Source of the DNA: an uncultured Porphyromonadaceae bacterium
Lineage (GTDB): Bacteria; Bacteroidota; Bacteroidia; Bacteroidales; Muribaculaceae
NCBI GenBank assembly: GCA_947649495.1
Contig: CANSRU010000008.1
Location: 56,949-120,948, forward strand
Direction of reading: 5' to 3'
Length of the DNA: 64,000 bases
In this document: piece after piece, positions 11,001-19,924 of the stretch
Layout of the letters: the number at the start of each line of letters is the position of its first letter
How positions within the stretch are numbered: the stretch's first letter is position 1
Translations under genes and position numbers: made by a program
Notes under the pieces: model-generated
Told to the model about the DNA's origin: nothing
Database searches by the model: none
Seen by the model: the letters and a program-made list of their open reading frames with translations, nothing else

Positions 11001-14000
11001 AGGCACGTTCGATGGCTGCGGTCATAGTATTAAGAACCTGAAAGTCACGGGCGACTATTTCTTCGGCGGTTTCTTCGGAGCTGTTGAAAATGCCACCATC
11101 AGGAACTTCGGCATCGAAAGCGGCTCAATTGAAATCACCAACGACAGCTATGCCAATATCAACGGAGTGGGCTATCATGCCGTCGGCGGTATTGCCGGCA
11201 AAGCTTCGGGCAATACTCTTTTTGAATGCGTCTACAATCGCGCGAACGTCACTAACCGCGAAAATGTGAGCGGTACAATCAACTATGTCGGCGGTATCAC
11301 CGGCTTCATTGATGGTGCTGTAACTTTCCGCAATGTCTATAACCGAGGCAACATATCAGCCTACGGCGCGAATAACTTCATGCAGATGGCGGGCGGTATA
11401 AGCGGATGTAATTCCGATGACATGAAAGCTTACTGGTGCTACAACACCGGACGTCCGTCGGTTGAGATCGAAGATGGTGCGCGTGCTTTTACAGCCGGCT
11501 CATGGGTGCCTTATTCCTATGGCTGTACATCTGATAATATTTTCTGCGCAGACCTCGATTACTCATGGGAGTCGTTCCGCGACGAACGTATTGATCCGCT
11601 CAAGGCCGACAAGATGGAGTTTGCCTACTTCCTCAACACCGACCTAAAAAACACCGACCTCCTGCATGCCGAGCCAGTGCAGAATGTGTGGACTTTCAGT
11701 GCTTCTGACCCATATCCGATTCTCGCGTTTGGAGAGTCAACTCCCATCCACATGATTCACACAGCCAATGCCATCGTGGGCTTCGCTCAGCAAGGCAGTG
11801 ATTATTCTTACAACTCAGGAACCACTCCGGTGCTTGTCAACAGCAAATTTGCCGGCATCAGCCCCAAATTCACCATCACGGGCAACACTCTTATAGAGCC
11901 TTATGCGTTGGATATTTCGGACGGCAAATACGTGGTGCGCAACACCAACGATCTCGATGCCGTGTCGAATATGGTCAACGTCGGGGGTGGCGCTGAGTTC
12001 CACATCACCGTCATAGGCACGATTGAGACTTCGGCTGATTTCAAGCCGCTCGGCTCCGACGGCAACACGTTCCGCGGCTCGATTACCGGCGGCCACATCG
12101 CGCTGACAAACGATCAGCCGCTGATTGCTTCGGCAACCGACGCTACGTTTACTGACATGACAGTGTCGGGCAACCTCACCGGCTGTGAATCGATGTTTGC
12201 CATCAGCCTTGAGAACTGCCGTCTCGACAACTGCAAATTGGCTGGTGCGCTCTATTCATCATTAAGCACCACGGCTGCAGGTTTTGCCAAAGAAGCCAAA
12301 GATGTGACATTCCACGGCTGCATGAACGAAGCAGTCATCACTACAACTGTTGTTGAAGGGCAAACAGCCACTGTGGCCGGCTTTGCCATAGGTAGCGGGC
12401 TGGCTCTCGATGATTGCGGTTTCGGCGGTTCAATCTTCATCAAGGATGAGGAGGGTTACGTTGCCGGCGGACAGCCGTTTGTGATCGCTACCTCGGGAAC
12501 ATACTCGCTTCAAAACAGTTTTTCATCTTTCGACCCGGGTGTTAATGAACTCCCGGCGGCGTTGACCGACAATGTCTATATTCTTTCGATGGAGGAAAAA
12601 GAGAATATCAACTTCATCGCCAAGACCGACCGGCAGTTTGCAGATGGCGAGGTAGGCTATCTTCTTGCAAAAGGTTGTGAAAGCCATTGGCACACTCCCG
12701 CGGGTGCACGCTATCCCGAATATGTCGGGCAAAACACCTACCGCCACGCTCTACTGAAAGCAACAGGGGGCCTGACAATCGTGACCGAGTCGATGCCACA
12801 GACCTCGAATCTCTACACTCTCGAAGGCATCGGGTTTGCAGTAAAGCATATCAACAACTACGACTGTTTTATCAACCTAAATGGTGAGAAGGTGGCAGAA
12901 AATGGTGTGTTCAACGGCACAGCAGCAATGGGAGAATCGCTCTTTGCAATGGAGCTTAAACCTACAGACATGCCTGAAATTGCCATTAATTTCACCGATG
13001 AATCGCTCACCGGATTCACCAATGCCGACTACACCATCAATGGCGAAAAAGTTAATGCCTATAATGAAATAGCTATTGATCCGAAATGGTTTGGATCGAC
13101 ACTCGACATCGTGGCAACAGCCAAAAGCCGTGGACCAAGCGCAAGCTTCATGCTCCAGATTCCTGAGCGACAGTCGCTGCCTGAACTGACTATAGTCCAT
13201 GCCTCAGCATCCGATGTGGCCGACGGACAAATTGCCGGTGTCGACAGCTCGATAAGTTATCTCAAATATGATGATGATGCCGAAGTGTATGTCGTATGTG
13301 GTCCAATCACCGGCGACCGCATAGAGAATCTTCTTCCCGGAAAATATATGCTTCGCAAGGAAGCCTCTTCAGAAGCTTTCGCCTCAGACTATCAGGAAAT
13401 TGAAGTACGGATTGCTTCGAAACCGGGCGATGTCATCTCGGACAATGGTATTCTCTATGTGATTCTCACCCTTCCCGAAGGCGACACCCCCGGCACAGTC
13501 ATGACCAAGCCTGGTGTTTATGGCGCTGCCGGAAACGCCAACCTTTCGGGCGATATCGTCATCCCCCCGCATGTCAGCCTCTATGAAGAGACATTCTCTG
13601 TCACTGAAATCGGTGCCTACAGTCTTGATGGTGGAGGCGTAAGCTCCATCACCCTGCCGGAAACACTCACTGCAATCGGTGAGTCGGGTCTGCGCGGCTT
13701 AGGCAATATCAGCTCAATCACCATTCCGGCCGGCGTCACGTCGCTTGGATTTGAGCTCTTCAAAGGTTGCGGAAATCTCAAAGATGTCATCTTTGAAGAG
13801 GGCACACAGATCACTTCGATACCCCAAAGCGCATTTGAGGAAACGGGTATCAGCTACTTCAAGGTCCCCGAGACAGTGACCGAGATCGGAGCGTTCGCTT
13901 TCTTCCGCTGTCCCAACCTCCAGACCGTAGTTCTTCCCTCCGACCTGAAGTCGATGGGTTGGATGATATTTGGTGACAGTGAAAATCTGCATACTATCAT

Positions 14001-14544
14001 CTATCTCTCAGATGAGCCGGTGGCCGGCTCCGATGTAGACTTCCCCGACTATGCCACTCCGACACTCTACGCACTCGTCTCGGCCCGCGACAAATATCTT
14101 GCCGCCGACCCATGGTGTAAATTCACCAATATCGTATGGTGTGGTATCGAACTCAGCAAGACCGAGGCTGATATCGAAATCGGAGCTACCGATTGTCTGT
14201 CGGCTTCCCTGACTCTGCCTCCCACAATGACCGGCACTGACATAACATGGGAATCCAGCAATCCGACGATTGCCACAGTCAACGACAATGGCGAAGTGAC
14301 CGGTATAACCAACGGCAATGCCCAGATCACAGCCAAGTGCGGTCCATTCAGCGCCACCTGCAATGTGATGGTCGCTATGGCTGCCGGCATCGACGACATT
14401 TTCGCCGACGGAACCGCCACCGTCGATGTCTACAATATGCAGGGTATCCTCATGAAGCGCAACGCCAGCCGCGACGACCTGAATACCCTCACACCGGGAT
14501 TCTACATCATCGGCGGTAAGAAAGTGCTGCTCCGACATAATTGA
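8062..14544 (+). CDS. Giant secreted mosaic surface protein (Gly-rich, GLUG, LRR, Ig-like)
   Basis: A 2160-residue exported protein of unknown function, probably an adhesin or matrix protein. Visible layout: signal peptide (about residues 1-28); Gly-rich low-complexity segment with GGGGGG-type runs (about 150-360); beta-rich middle; GLUG-like repeats with the pattern VGGI-G near 1037-1120; more repeats of the same type; BspA-type leucine-rich repeats (about 1835-2010, for example SSITLPETLTAIG); a bacterial Ig-like (Big_2) domain (about 2030-2108); and a C-terminal tail (about 2115-2160, VDVYNMQGILMKR then PGFYIIGGKKVL) of the type IX sorting type. The start has a normal leader and the gene ends before a strong hairpin terminator. 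Expression is probably controlled by the adjacent TPR/AraC regulator (inference). Confidence 0.85.
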   Translation: MKHFIQEKCKRWLIMLIVLASSSPSWAIDVDGVSYEYNEVFSWESSRQAQFGREGGNTYYHVKNLKIEMQPGKGAAIEIAGNVIIAVEGSMSVKGGDALGFIAGGAGIHVPHGSTLRIMAWEDKPCTVTANGGHASDPNVMLDYTDNRRFDNGGGGAGAGIGGNGGRGGNATGLTKDSKGNILLSNYGQPSAACGDIIIDKNVNLTAYGGRGAGVLHDTATGIKNDWDFVLSTDTVKTVGQFYMVAGAQWDKQNNLSVNTEGSYCTGTGLYPPYSAYGCAGCLGGGGGGYPAAGIGGGGSGGGAGGLGGLPGSQTNEAYDAFGDGGHGGGGGTGYGIAGTFGLGGEGTGARWGAPVTLIHQYRTTTPMIGPGNYSTNDVWLNIRDVYNGRNGYPGQKNFSGLGHDYGETVDKQLTTVRPGSFLRGGNGAEKVSKSNAPATGNEGGGVLFDSQSGSITIRGTVVSKANGGLQKPGYDDSPGFHVSYVYENLPCYINDIGHALPGEQNPFTVLVEPGGKLTMSRKDYIKIITDLDPSGRDFEVRVKNYVNEKTYINTYNHYHTRGVNHFREDVGRTALYVSTSGWNETYLSYYQTAFGQPDYIHTPNMSLNEVYYTNVDIPSIEWEYTSAGTWGVRSKSGQNIYGFKGCVDNTTTEDKFGVLLFDANISNGVLNIGGETEIGDTYGWTKQAATIGGNTFTGIYTQNSSNGRADLRSMKWVPVSMFFAGTGSTAFNIESLPINGVPKVTNYNTDGSAILGFYSEVPTLEGGYLTVHGDELRTLESFVRDGHNDIFFVTWNPRNDIVAPSSRGKIIAQLTDATGSYGEGLGGVKRAMANIASGKSIYCSFNYDSQKSIFFTYKGSMTVQVDNGTQTEFNSADWTTGSVNVSSGFHSLKFTAKSNGTQLYDLSADYPLAVNDDGSYLITNPEQLMAFAEQFNNLIIPDTVTVKLGADIDLTGYAWEPIGYYYRKTGEIYRGAIFKGTFDGCGHSIKNLKVTGDYFFGGFFGAVENATIRNFGIESGSIEITNDSYANINGVGYHAVGGIAGKASGNTLFECVYNRANVTNRENVSGTINYVGGITGFIDGAVTFRNVYNRGNISAYGANNFMQMAGGISGCNSDDMKAYWCYNTGRPSVEIEDGARAFTAGSWVPYSYGCTSDNIFCADLDYSWESFRDERIDPLKADKMEFAYFLNTDLKNTDLLHAEPVQNVWTFSASDPYPILAFGESTPIHMIHTANAIVGFAQQGSDYSYNSGTTPVLVNSKFAGISPKFTITGNTLIEPYALDISDGKYVVRNTNDLDAVSNMVNVGGGAEFHITVIGTIETSADFKPLGSDGNTFRGSITGGHIALTNDQPLIASATDATFTDMTVSGNLTGCESMFAISLENCRLDNCKLAGALYSSLSTTAAGFAKEAKDVTFHGCMNEAVITTTVVEGQTATVAGFAIGSGLALDDCGFGGSIFIKDEEGYVAGGQPFVIATSGTYSLQNSFSSFDPGVNELPAALTDNVYILSMEEKENINFIAKTDRQFADGEVGYLLAKGCESHWHTPAGARYPEYVGQNTYRHALLKATGGLTIVTESMPQTSNLYTLEGIGFAVKHINNYDCFINLNGEKVAENGVFNGTAAMGESLFAMELKPTDMPEIAINFTDESLTGFTNADYTINGEKVNAYNEIAIDPKWFGSTLDIVATAKSRGPSASFMLQIPERQSLPELTIVHASASDVADGQIAGVDSSISYLKYDDDAEVYVVCGPITGDRIENLLPGKYMLRKEASSEAFASDYQEIEVRIASKPGDVISDNGILYVILTLPEGDTPGTVMTKPGVYGAAGNANLSGDIVIPPHVSLYEETFSVTEIGAYSLDGGGVSSITLPETLTAIGESGLRGLGNISSITIPAGVTSLGFELFKGCGNLKDVIFEEGTQITSIPQSAFEETGISYFKVPETVTEIGAFAFFRCPNLQTVVLPSDLKSMGWMIFGDSENLHTIIYLSDEPVAGSDVDFPDYATPTLYALVSARDKYLAADPWCKFTNIVWCGIELSKTEADIEIGATDCLSASLTLPPTMTGTDITWESSNPTIATVNDNGEVTGITNGNAQITAKCGPFSATCNVMVAMAAGIDDIFADGTATVDVYNMQGILMKRNASRDDLNTLTPGFYIIGGKKVLLRHN

Positions 14545-14587
14545 TTTGACACCGACACCTGACAACACACACCTTTCCCTTTAAATC

Positions 14588-14625
14588 TTAACGGCTTTCA
14601 TCTTCTGTGAGATGGAAGCCGTTAA
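14588..14625 (+). terminator. Terminator of the giant surface protein gene
   Basis: A 16-bp stem with one G-T pair (14588-14603 with 14610-14625) around a 6-nt loop, starting 43 bp after the stop codon. Confidence 0.75.
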
Positions 14626-14649
14626 TACAAATATAAAGTAGACATGCCG

Positions 14650-14680
14650 TTGGGTGGGTCGGATTTAATTAGTAATTTTG
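14650..14680 (+). promoter_or_regulatory. Promoter for the S9 peptidase gene
   Basis: TTG at 14650-14652 and TAATTTTG at 14673-14680 with exactly 20 bp between them; transcription should begin near 14687. Confidence 0.7.
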
Positions 14681-14719
14681 TGAGCTGTAAGCCAATTCAA
14701 TAAAAACATACTATAATCT

Positions 14720-16831
14720 ATGTCAATCAAATTTAAATCAATCGTTATGATGAGTTCGGCTCTGATGCTCGGCGCGTGCTCGGCAGCCGACAATGCCGGC
14801 GACAGCGCTATAATCGACAAGCCGGATTTCACTCCGGCCAATGGCCAGTATGACATCGATGCGCTCGAGGCTCTCGGCCGGGTGAGCGGCGCCGTGGTAT
14901 CGCCCGACAAGTCAAAAATACTCTACGGCGTGAGCTACGAGAGTGTGGAGCAGAACAAGAGCAATCTTGATCTCTATGTGATGAATCTCGATGGCTCTGA
15001 CAACCAACGCCTGACCCGCACGGCCGACAGTGAGAACGGTGCTGTGTGGATTGACGGTGGCAAGAAGATAGCCTTTATGAGCCCCGTCGACGGCAAGCAG
15101 CAGATGTGGGTGATGAACGCCGACGGCTCGGGACGCAAAGCCGTGAGCAATGTCGAAGGTGGCATAGGCGGATTCCTGCTGTCGCCCGACGAATCGAAGG
15201 TGGTGATGATAGGCTCCGTCAAATACAGCCGCGATGCCAAGGATGTGTATCCCGACCTGCCCAAGGCCACCGGACGCCTGATAGACGACCTCATGTACAA
15301 GCATTGGGATGAATGGGTTACCGAGATACCCCACCCTCTGGTGGCCGATTTCAACGGCTCGGAGGTGAGCAACGTAACCGATATAATGCAGGATGAACCT
15401 TACGAGGCTCCTATGAAGCCCTTTGGCGGCATAGAATCATTCGCATGGGCACCCGACGGCTCCAAGCTCATATATGTTTCGCGTAAGAAGACCGGAATGG
15501 AATATGCCCTGTCGACCAACTCCGACCTTTATCTATACGACCTCGTGGAGAAAACCACAAAGAATCTCACCGAAGGGATGATGGGCTATGACACCAACCC
15601 CGCATTCTCGCCCGACGGCAAGTATGTGGCTTGGCTGAGCATGGAACACGATGGATATGAATCGGACAAGAACCGCATATTCATTATGGACATGGCCAGC
15701 GGAGAGAAAACCGACCTGACCACCGACTGGGATTACACTGCCGATGCCATAGCCTGGAATCCCGATGGAAAATCAATCTATTTCATCGCGCCCAAAGATG
15801 GTGTGACCCCGATATTCAGCATAGCCCTCGCCGACAAGGCTGTGAAAGTGGTGGCCGACGGCACTTACGACTATGCATCGCTTGCTCCGGTCGATGAGTC
15901 CACACTCATCACCATGCGCCACTCCATGCTCATGCCCAACGAGATAATTGCCGTGAAGGATGGCTCAGCCACACAGATATCCAACGTCAACACCGAACTG
16001 CTGTCGGCTTTGAAGATGCCTACAGTGGAAAAACGCATGGTGCCCACCACCGATGGCAAGGAGATGACCACCTGGGTGCTCTATCCGCCTGAATTCGACC
16101 CCAACAAGAAATATCCCGCCATACTCTACTGCCAGGGCGGACCGCAGCAGGCCGTAAGCCAGTTCTGGAGCTACCGCTGGAATCTGGCACTGATGGCTGC
16201 CCAAGGTTATATAGTGATAGCCCCCAACCGTCGTGGCCTGCCCGGCTTCGGCACCGAATGGAACGCACAGATTTCCAAGGACTATGGAGGTCAAAACATG
16301 AAGGATTACTTCAGCGCTGTTGACGACATGAAGAAAGAGGCCTACGTGGATGCCGACCACATCGGAGCCGTGGGCGCAAGCTACGGTGGTTTTTCAGTAT
16401 ATTGGCTTGCAGGCCACCACGATGGACGTTTTGCAGCATTCATTGCTCACGCAGGCATATTCAACACCGAGACCCAATATCTCGAAACCGAGGAGATGTG
16501 GTTTGCCAACTGGGATATGGGCGGTGCTTACTGGGACAAGAGCAACGAAGCCGCGCAGCGCACATTTGCCACTTCGCCCCATCGCTTCGTTGACAAATGG
16601 GACACCCCGATACTCATAACCCATGGCGAATACGACTTCCGCATTCTCGCATCGCAGGGCATGATGGCCTTCAACGCAGCACGACTGCGCGGAGTGCCGG
16701 CCGAAATGCTCATATTCCCCGACGAAAACCACTGGATACTCAAGCCTCAGAATGCCATAATGTGGCAGCGGGTATTCTTCCGTTGGCTCGACCGCTGGCT
16801 GAAACCTCAGGTGGCTGAAGAATCCAGATAA
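14720..16831 (+). CDS. S9 family prolyl oligopeptidase-type peptidase lipoprotein
   Basis: Serine peptidase of family S9 (dipeptidyl-peptidase/acylaminoacyl-peptidase type), 703 residues, likely envelope-located because the N-terminus is a lipoprotein signal (ALMLGAC). Residues about 40-410 form a WD40/TolB-like beta-propeller with repeated SPDGKYVAW-type motifs; the C-terminal alpha/beta hydrolase domain carries the triad S554 (in GASYGG), D639 (in GEYDFRI) and H671 (in ENHWI). It trims peptides, releasing short N-terminal units in characterised relatives; the exact specificity is not readable here. It has its own promoter and terminator, so it is monocistronic. Confidence 0.92.
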   Translation: MSIKFKSIVMMSSALMLGACSAADNAGDSAIIDKPDFTPANGQYDIDALEALGRVSGAVVSPDKSKILYGVSYESVEQNKSNLDLYVMNLDGSDNQRLTRTADSENGAVWIDGGKKIAFMSPVDGKQQMWVMNADGSGRKAVSNVEGGIGGFLLSPDESKVVMIGSVKYSRDAKDVYPDLPKATGRLIDDLMYKHWDEWVTEIPHPLVADFNGSEVSNVTDIMQDEPYEAPMKPFGGIESFAWAPDGSKLIYVSRKKTGMEYALSTNSDLYLYDLVEKTTKNLTEGMMGYDTNPAFSPDGKYVAWLSMEHDGYESDKNRIFIMDMASGEKTDLTTDWDYTADAIAWNPDGKSIYFIAPKDGVTPIFSIALADKAVKVVADGTYDYASLAPVDESTLITMRHSMLMPNEIIAVKDGSATQISNVNTELLSALKMPTVEKRMVPTTDGKEMTTWVLYPPEFDPNKKYPAILYCQGGPQQAVSQFWSYRWNLALMAAQGYIVIAPNRRGLPGFGTEWNAQISKDYGGQNMKDYFSAVDDMKKEAYVDADHIGAVGASYGGFSVYWLAGHHDGRFAAFIAHAGIFNTETQYLETEEMWFANWDMGGAYWDKSNEAAQRTFATSPHRFVDKWDTPILITHGEYDFRILASQGMMAFNAARLRGVPAEMLIFPDENHWILKPQNAIMWQRVFFRWLDRWLKPQVAEESR

Positions 16832-16857
16832 CGACAAATACATTCGCATTATGCACA

Positions 16858-16891
16858 GGGGCTAACCGGTGGTCAAAAGCCAGTTAGCCCC
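16858..16891 (+). terminator. Terminator after the S9 peptidase
   Basis: Arms GGGGCTAAC (16858-16866) and GTTAGCCCC (16883-16891), with an additional inner TGG/CCA pairing, followed by AT-rich sequence with a run of five T. Confidence 0.75.
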
Positions 16892-16943
16892 ATTCTATAA
16901 AGTTTTTCTTCAACAACGGAACAGAACATATTCCCGCACAAAG

Positions 16944-17471
16944 ATGTCGAAAACACAACTCAAAAAAGAACTTGCCGCAATGACGGCCGAACAGATTGCC
17001 GAACTTGTGCTCGAGCTTTATGCAGCCCGTCCTGAAGCCAAAGAATATCTCGACTTTTTCATCAAGCCCGATATAGGCAGCAAACTGGCCAAGACAAAAA
17101 CACTCGTGAGCAAAGAGATGCGACGGACATCGCGCGGACGCAACCGCACACGCTCCACCCGCATACGCCGCTATATAGCCGACATCGCATCGCTCAATCC
17201 TGGAGCTGAAGCCGTGTGCGAGATTATGACTTACGCCACCGAAGAGGCATGCGCCGCAGGCTCCGGCCAATGGCTGAAAGAGACCACACAGCGTGGGTTT
17301 GCCCGCCTGCTGTACGACACTGTGGTGAAAGCCGACAATGCCGGAATGCTCGGAGTGTACCTGCCCCGCCTGCAGAAAGCCATAGCAGGCATGAGCACAT
17401 CCGCGCTCCACGCCCGCGACTTCAGGCATCTAATGGAAACCACCCTCGACGATGCGGTAGAATCACTTTGA
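16944..17471 (+). CDS. DUF6155 family protein
   Basis: Cytosolic protein of 175 residues resembling DUF6155, a Bacteroidota family of unknown function. The start MSKTQLKKELAAM is typical; an earlier in-frame GTG/ATG at 16869 lies inside the preceding terminator hairpin and is rejected. The sequence is mostly helical, with an early segment matching the family pattern (LKKEL, then IAELVLELYAARPEAKEYLDFF), a basic stretch (RRTSRGRNRTRSTRIRRY) and no signal peptide. The basic stretch suggests nucleic-acid contact, but this is inference. It is convergent with the next gene. Confidence 0.75.
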   Translation: MSKTQLKKELAAMTAEQIAELVLELYAARPEAKEYLDFFIKPDIGSKLAKTKTLVSKEMRRTSRGRNRTRSTRIRRYIADIASLNPGAEAVCEIMTYATEEACAAGSGQWLKETTQRGFARLLYDTVVKADNAGMLGVYLPRLQKAIAGMSTSALHARDFRHLMETTLDDAVESL

Positions 17472-17491
17472 ACAGACAATCAGCCACAGCA

Positions 17492-17533
17492 GATGCGCCC
17501 CGGCCAACGCATAACAGCAGGCCGGGGCGCATC
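17492..17533. terminator. Bidirectional terminator between convergent genes
   Basis: A perfect 14-bp GC-rich stem, GATGCGCCCCGGCC (17492-17505) with its complement at 17520-17533, between the DUF6155 gene and the minus-strand RPG-repeat gene. Confidence 0.75.
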
Positions 17534-17555
17534 GTATATAGCAGCTATTGCAGAA

Positions 17556-18581
17556 TCAGTTGCCGTAGGTCAGTATGGTGAAATAGCGTAGACCATCGGA
17601 GGAATTCATCGGCATATATTCGAGTGTTATGTAATCGCCGTCGTAACCGAACCATCGCGCATAGCACGAAGCTCCGTTGCTGTTCATCTCCACAGGCGCC
17701 CCGTAGGTGCTGTTGAGCGTGGCAAACACCTGATTGTAGGCCGACAGGAAATTACCCATAGTGGAATAGTAGAACTGCGACCGCTGCAATCCTCCTCCTG
17801 AATAATATAAGGTGGCATCGGGCCAATAGAACCCCTGCTCACGCACATTGCGCAGATGTATCTGGTCGTTGCCGTAGCCGTCGACAATATACGCCCCAGA
17901 ACGAAGCGAGCGCAGCGACATGTCTATGGACAGGCCGAAACTAAGCCCCAGGAACGAACGCAACAAGGGTACTCGGCGCACCGGACGCCAACCTGCCGGA
18001 GGCACCGGCCGAACCCACGGACGGAAATGGGGGCGACCCGGACGCGGAGGTGGCGCGACAACGCCGGGACGGTTCGCCCCGGGACGGTGGTGGCTACCCA
18101 TGCCCGGACGCGGTGACGAAGGGCGCACCCCTGCTCCACCTCCGTTGTGGCCCGGACGGAAATTACCGTTGTGACCCGGGCGCACAGTATTGCCCGGACG
18201 GGTATTGTGATTCGGACGGCCATCGCCATGGCCGGGCTTGTTCGAGCCTCCCTGGCCGGGACGCACGGTGTTGCCGGGGCGTGTGTTACCAGTCTGGCCG
18301 GGACGGACGCCGGTATCCGGTTTCTTATCATTGCCACCGGGGCGCACGGTGCTGCCCGGACGGTGTTGATTTCCATTATTTCCACCCGATGGACGGGATG
18401 AAGCCCCCGGGCGGGAATTGCCCGATGACCCTCGGTCGGTGCGACCGGGACGTGAGTGGCTCACTCCGGAGCGCTGACGCTCGCTGCGACTGTTGCCACG
18501 GTGGTCGGCCGACATTTCAGGAACGGCCGTTGTAACGCACATCATAATAAGCACAGTCAGTAAAGAGAATAACCTTTTCAT
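17556..18581 (-). CDS. Secreted RPG-repeat protein of unknown function
   Basis: A 341-residue exported protein with a signal peptide (about residues 1-24). Residues about 25-200 are a low-complexity region of repeated RPG units (RPGNTVRPG, RPGHNG), rich in Arg, Gly, Pro and Asn, giving a strongly basic, probably disordered stretch. The C-terminal 120 residues are folded-looking, with aromatic-rich sequence (for example RNVREQGFYWPDATLYY). The combination recalls other Bacteroidota surface proteins with disordered linkers, but I do not recognise the C-terminal domain. DNA repeats in this gene are codon-level repeats, not CRISPR. A -7 box sits upstream at 18650-18657. Confidence 0.75.
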   Translation of the reverse strand: MKRLFSLLTVLIMMCVTTAVPEMSADHRGNSRSERQRSGVSHSRPGRTDRGSSGNSRPGASSRPSGGNNGNQHRPGSTVRPGGNDKKPDTGVRPGQTGNTRPGNTVRPGQGGSNKPGHGDGRPNHNTRPGNTVRPGHNGNFRPGHNGGGAGVRPSSPRPGMGSHHRPGANRPGVVAPPPRPGRPHFRPWVRPVPPAGWRPVRRVPLLRSFLGLSFGLSIDMSLRSLRSGAYIVDGYGNDQIHLRNVREQGFYWPDATLYYSGGGLQRSQFYYSTMGNFLSAYNQVFATLNSTYGAPVEMNSNGASCYARWFGYDGDYITLEYMPMNSSDGLRYFTILTYGN

Positions 18582-18649
18582 AGTTTCAATGTTGATTAGG
18601 ATTGATTCTTTGACGCCATTTCGCTGTCATAGTTTAATCAACCGCAATA

Positions 18650-18657
18650 CAAATATA
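18650..18657 (-). promoter_or_regulatory. -7 box for the RPG-repeat gene
   Basis: Reads TATATTTG on the minus strand, 68 bp upstream of the ATG at 18581. No convincing -33 element was seen. Confidence 0.5.
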
Positions 18658-18728
18658 CGAGTATACAACAAAATATACATGCACAAAATTTACAATATCG
18701 CTACAAAACCTAATAAATCATAATTGTG

Positions 18729-18759
18729 TTGCATACTGCACACGGAAATTGTACTTTTG
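18729..18759 (+). promoter_or_regulatory. Promoter for pyrE
   Basis: TTG at 18729-18731 and TACTTTTG at 18752-18759, 20 bp apart, giving a leader of about 35 nt before the pyrE ATG. Confidence 0.7.
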
Positions 18760-18800
18760 CACAAACCTAAATTCACCCCACCTTAACACATAATAACGTC

Positions 18801-19439
18801 ATGAAACAGTTAGATCAACTTTTAGCAGAGAAACTTCTGAAGATAAGCGCTATAAAGCTCCAGCCGGAGCATCCTTTCACTTGGGCGTCGGGGTGGAATT
18901 CACCCATTTACACCGACAACCGCAAAACTCTCTCATATCCCGATGTGCGCAGTTTCATCAAAGTGGAAATGTGCCGTCTGATAATGGAAAACTTCGATGC
19001 CCCCGAAGCAATAGCCGGAGTGGCCACCGGAGCCATAGCCATGGGAGCGCTCGTGGCCGACACACTGTCATTGCCTTACGCCTACGTACGTTCCACTCCC
19101 AAGGACCACGGTCTTGAGAATCTGATTGAAGGCAACCTCAAGCCCGGACAGCGCGTGGTGGTGATTGAAGACCTCATCTCCACAGGTGGCAGCAGCCTCA
19201 AGGCTGTGGAGGCAATACGCGCCGCAGGTTGTGAAGTGGTAGGCATGGCAGCTATTTTCACTTACGATTTCCCCATAGCAGTAAAACGGTTCAAGGATGC
19301 CAATGTAAATATCTGTACCCTCAGCAATTACAATGCCATGCTTGAAGCTGCGCTCAAATCGGAATACATCCGTGCCGAAGATCTCGAGACCCTCAAGGAA
19401 TGGCGTCGCGATCCGGCCAACTGGACTCCTAATGTTTAA
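18801..19439 (+). CDS. pyrE: Orotate phosphoribosyltransferase
   Basis: Catalyses orotate plus PRPP to orotidine 5'-phosphate, the fifth step of de novo pyrimidine synthesis. The 212 residues match full length. The PRPP-binding loop is the VVVIEDLISTGGSS segment near residues 114-127, and the ASGWNSPIYTDNR stretch near residue 29 is the usual N-terminal substrate loop. It leads a short plus-strand run with the SRPBCC and Rieske-fold genes; these may be one operon, since the gaps are 39 and 14 bp. Confidence 0.97.
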   Translation: MKQLDQLLAEKLLKISAIKLQPEHPFTWASGWNSPIYTDNRKTLSYPDVRSFIKVEMCRLIMENFDAPEAIAGVATGAIAMGALVADTLSLPYAYVRSTPKDHGLENLIEGNLKPGQRVVVIEDLISTGGSSLKAVEAIRAAGCEVVGMAAIFTYDFPIAVKRFKDANVNICTLSNYNAMLEAALKSEYIRAEDLETLKEWRRDPANWTPNV

Positions 19440-19478
19440 ATCAACATCCAAATAGAGATTCATTCGACTTAGATATAT

Positions 19479-19910
19479 ATGGCTACATACTCAAGCAAAC
19501 CTGTAATCGTGGCCACCCCCGCCGGTGAGCTTTTCGACAAGGTAAGCAATCTTGAATCGTTTCAGCAGAGCATTGATTCCCTCCCCCAGGAGCATAAAGA
19601 CAAATTGGGCGATGTGCGTTTCACTGCCGACAGCATCATAATCAATGCACCCGTTGTGGGTCAGATGACATTCAACGTTGTTGAACGCCGCCGTCCCGAC
19701 CTTCTGAAACTCAGTGCTGAAAATTCACCCGTACCGTTCATCATCAACATCAAGTTCAAGGAAGCCGACAGCGCGCACACACATGTAACCACCGACCTTG
19801 ATGTAGAGATACCTATGATGTTGCGCCCAATGGTAGGGGGAAAGATGCAGGAAGCCGCCGACAAGTTCGGCGAAATGTTTGCCAACTTTTTCGGAGGGCA
19901 GAAAGCCTGA
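19479..19910 (+). CDS. SRPBCC-fold protein of unknown ligand
   Basis: A small cytosolic protein (143 residues) with the START/SRPBCC helix-grip layout: opening strand with P-A-x-x-x-F-D-x-V-S-N, central strands, and a long C-terminal helix (MQEAADKFGEMFANFF). Such proteins bind hydrophobic ligands; no ligand can be inferred. It lies directly after pyrE and before the Rieske-fold lipoprotein, so it may share their transcript, but no functional link to pyrimidine synthesis is evident. Confidence 0.7.
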   Translation: MATYSSKPVIVATPAGELFDKVSNLESFQQSIDSLPQEHKDKLGDVRFTADSIIINAPVVGQMTFNVVERRRPDLLKLSAENSPVPFIINIKFKEADSAHTHVTTDLDVEIPMMLRPMVGGKMQEAADKFGEMFANFFGGQKA

Positions 19911-19924
19911 TACCATCCCGATTT

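Noticed and set aside
17900..18480. CRISPR-like repeated DNA
   Set aside because: The repeats are in-frame codons of the RPG protein with variable spacing; there are no unique spacers or cas genes.
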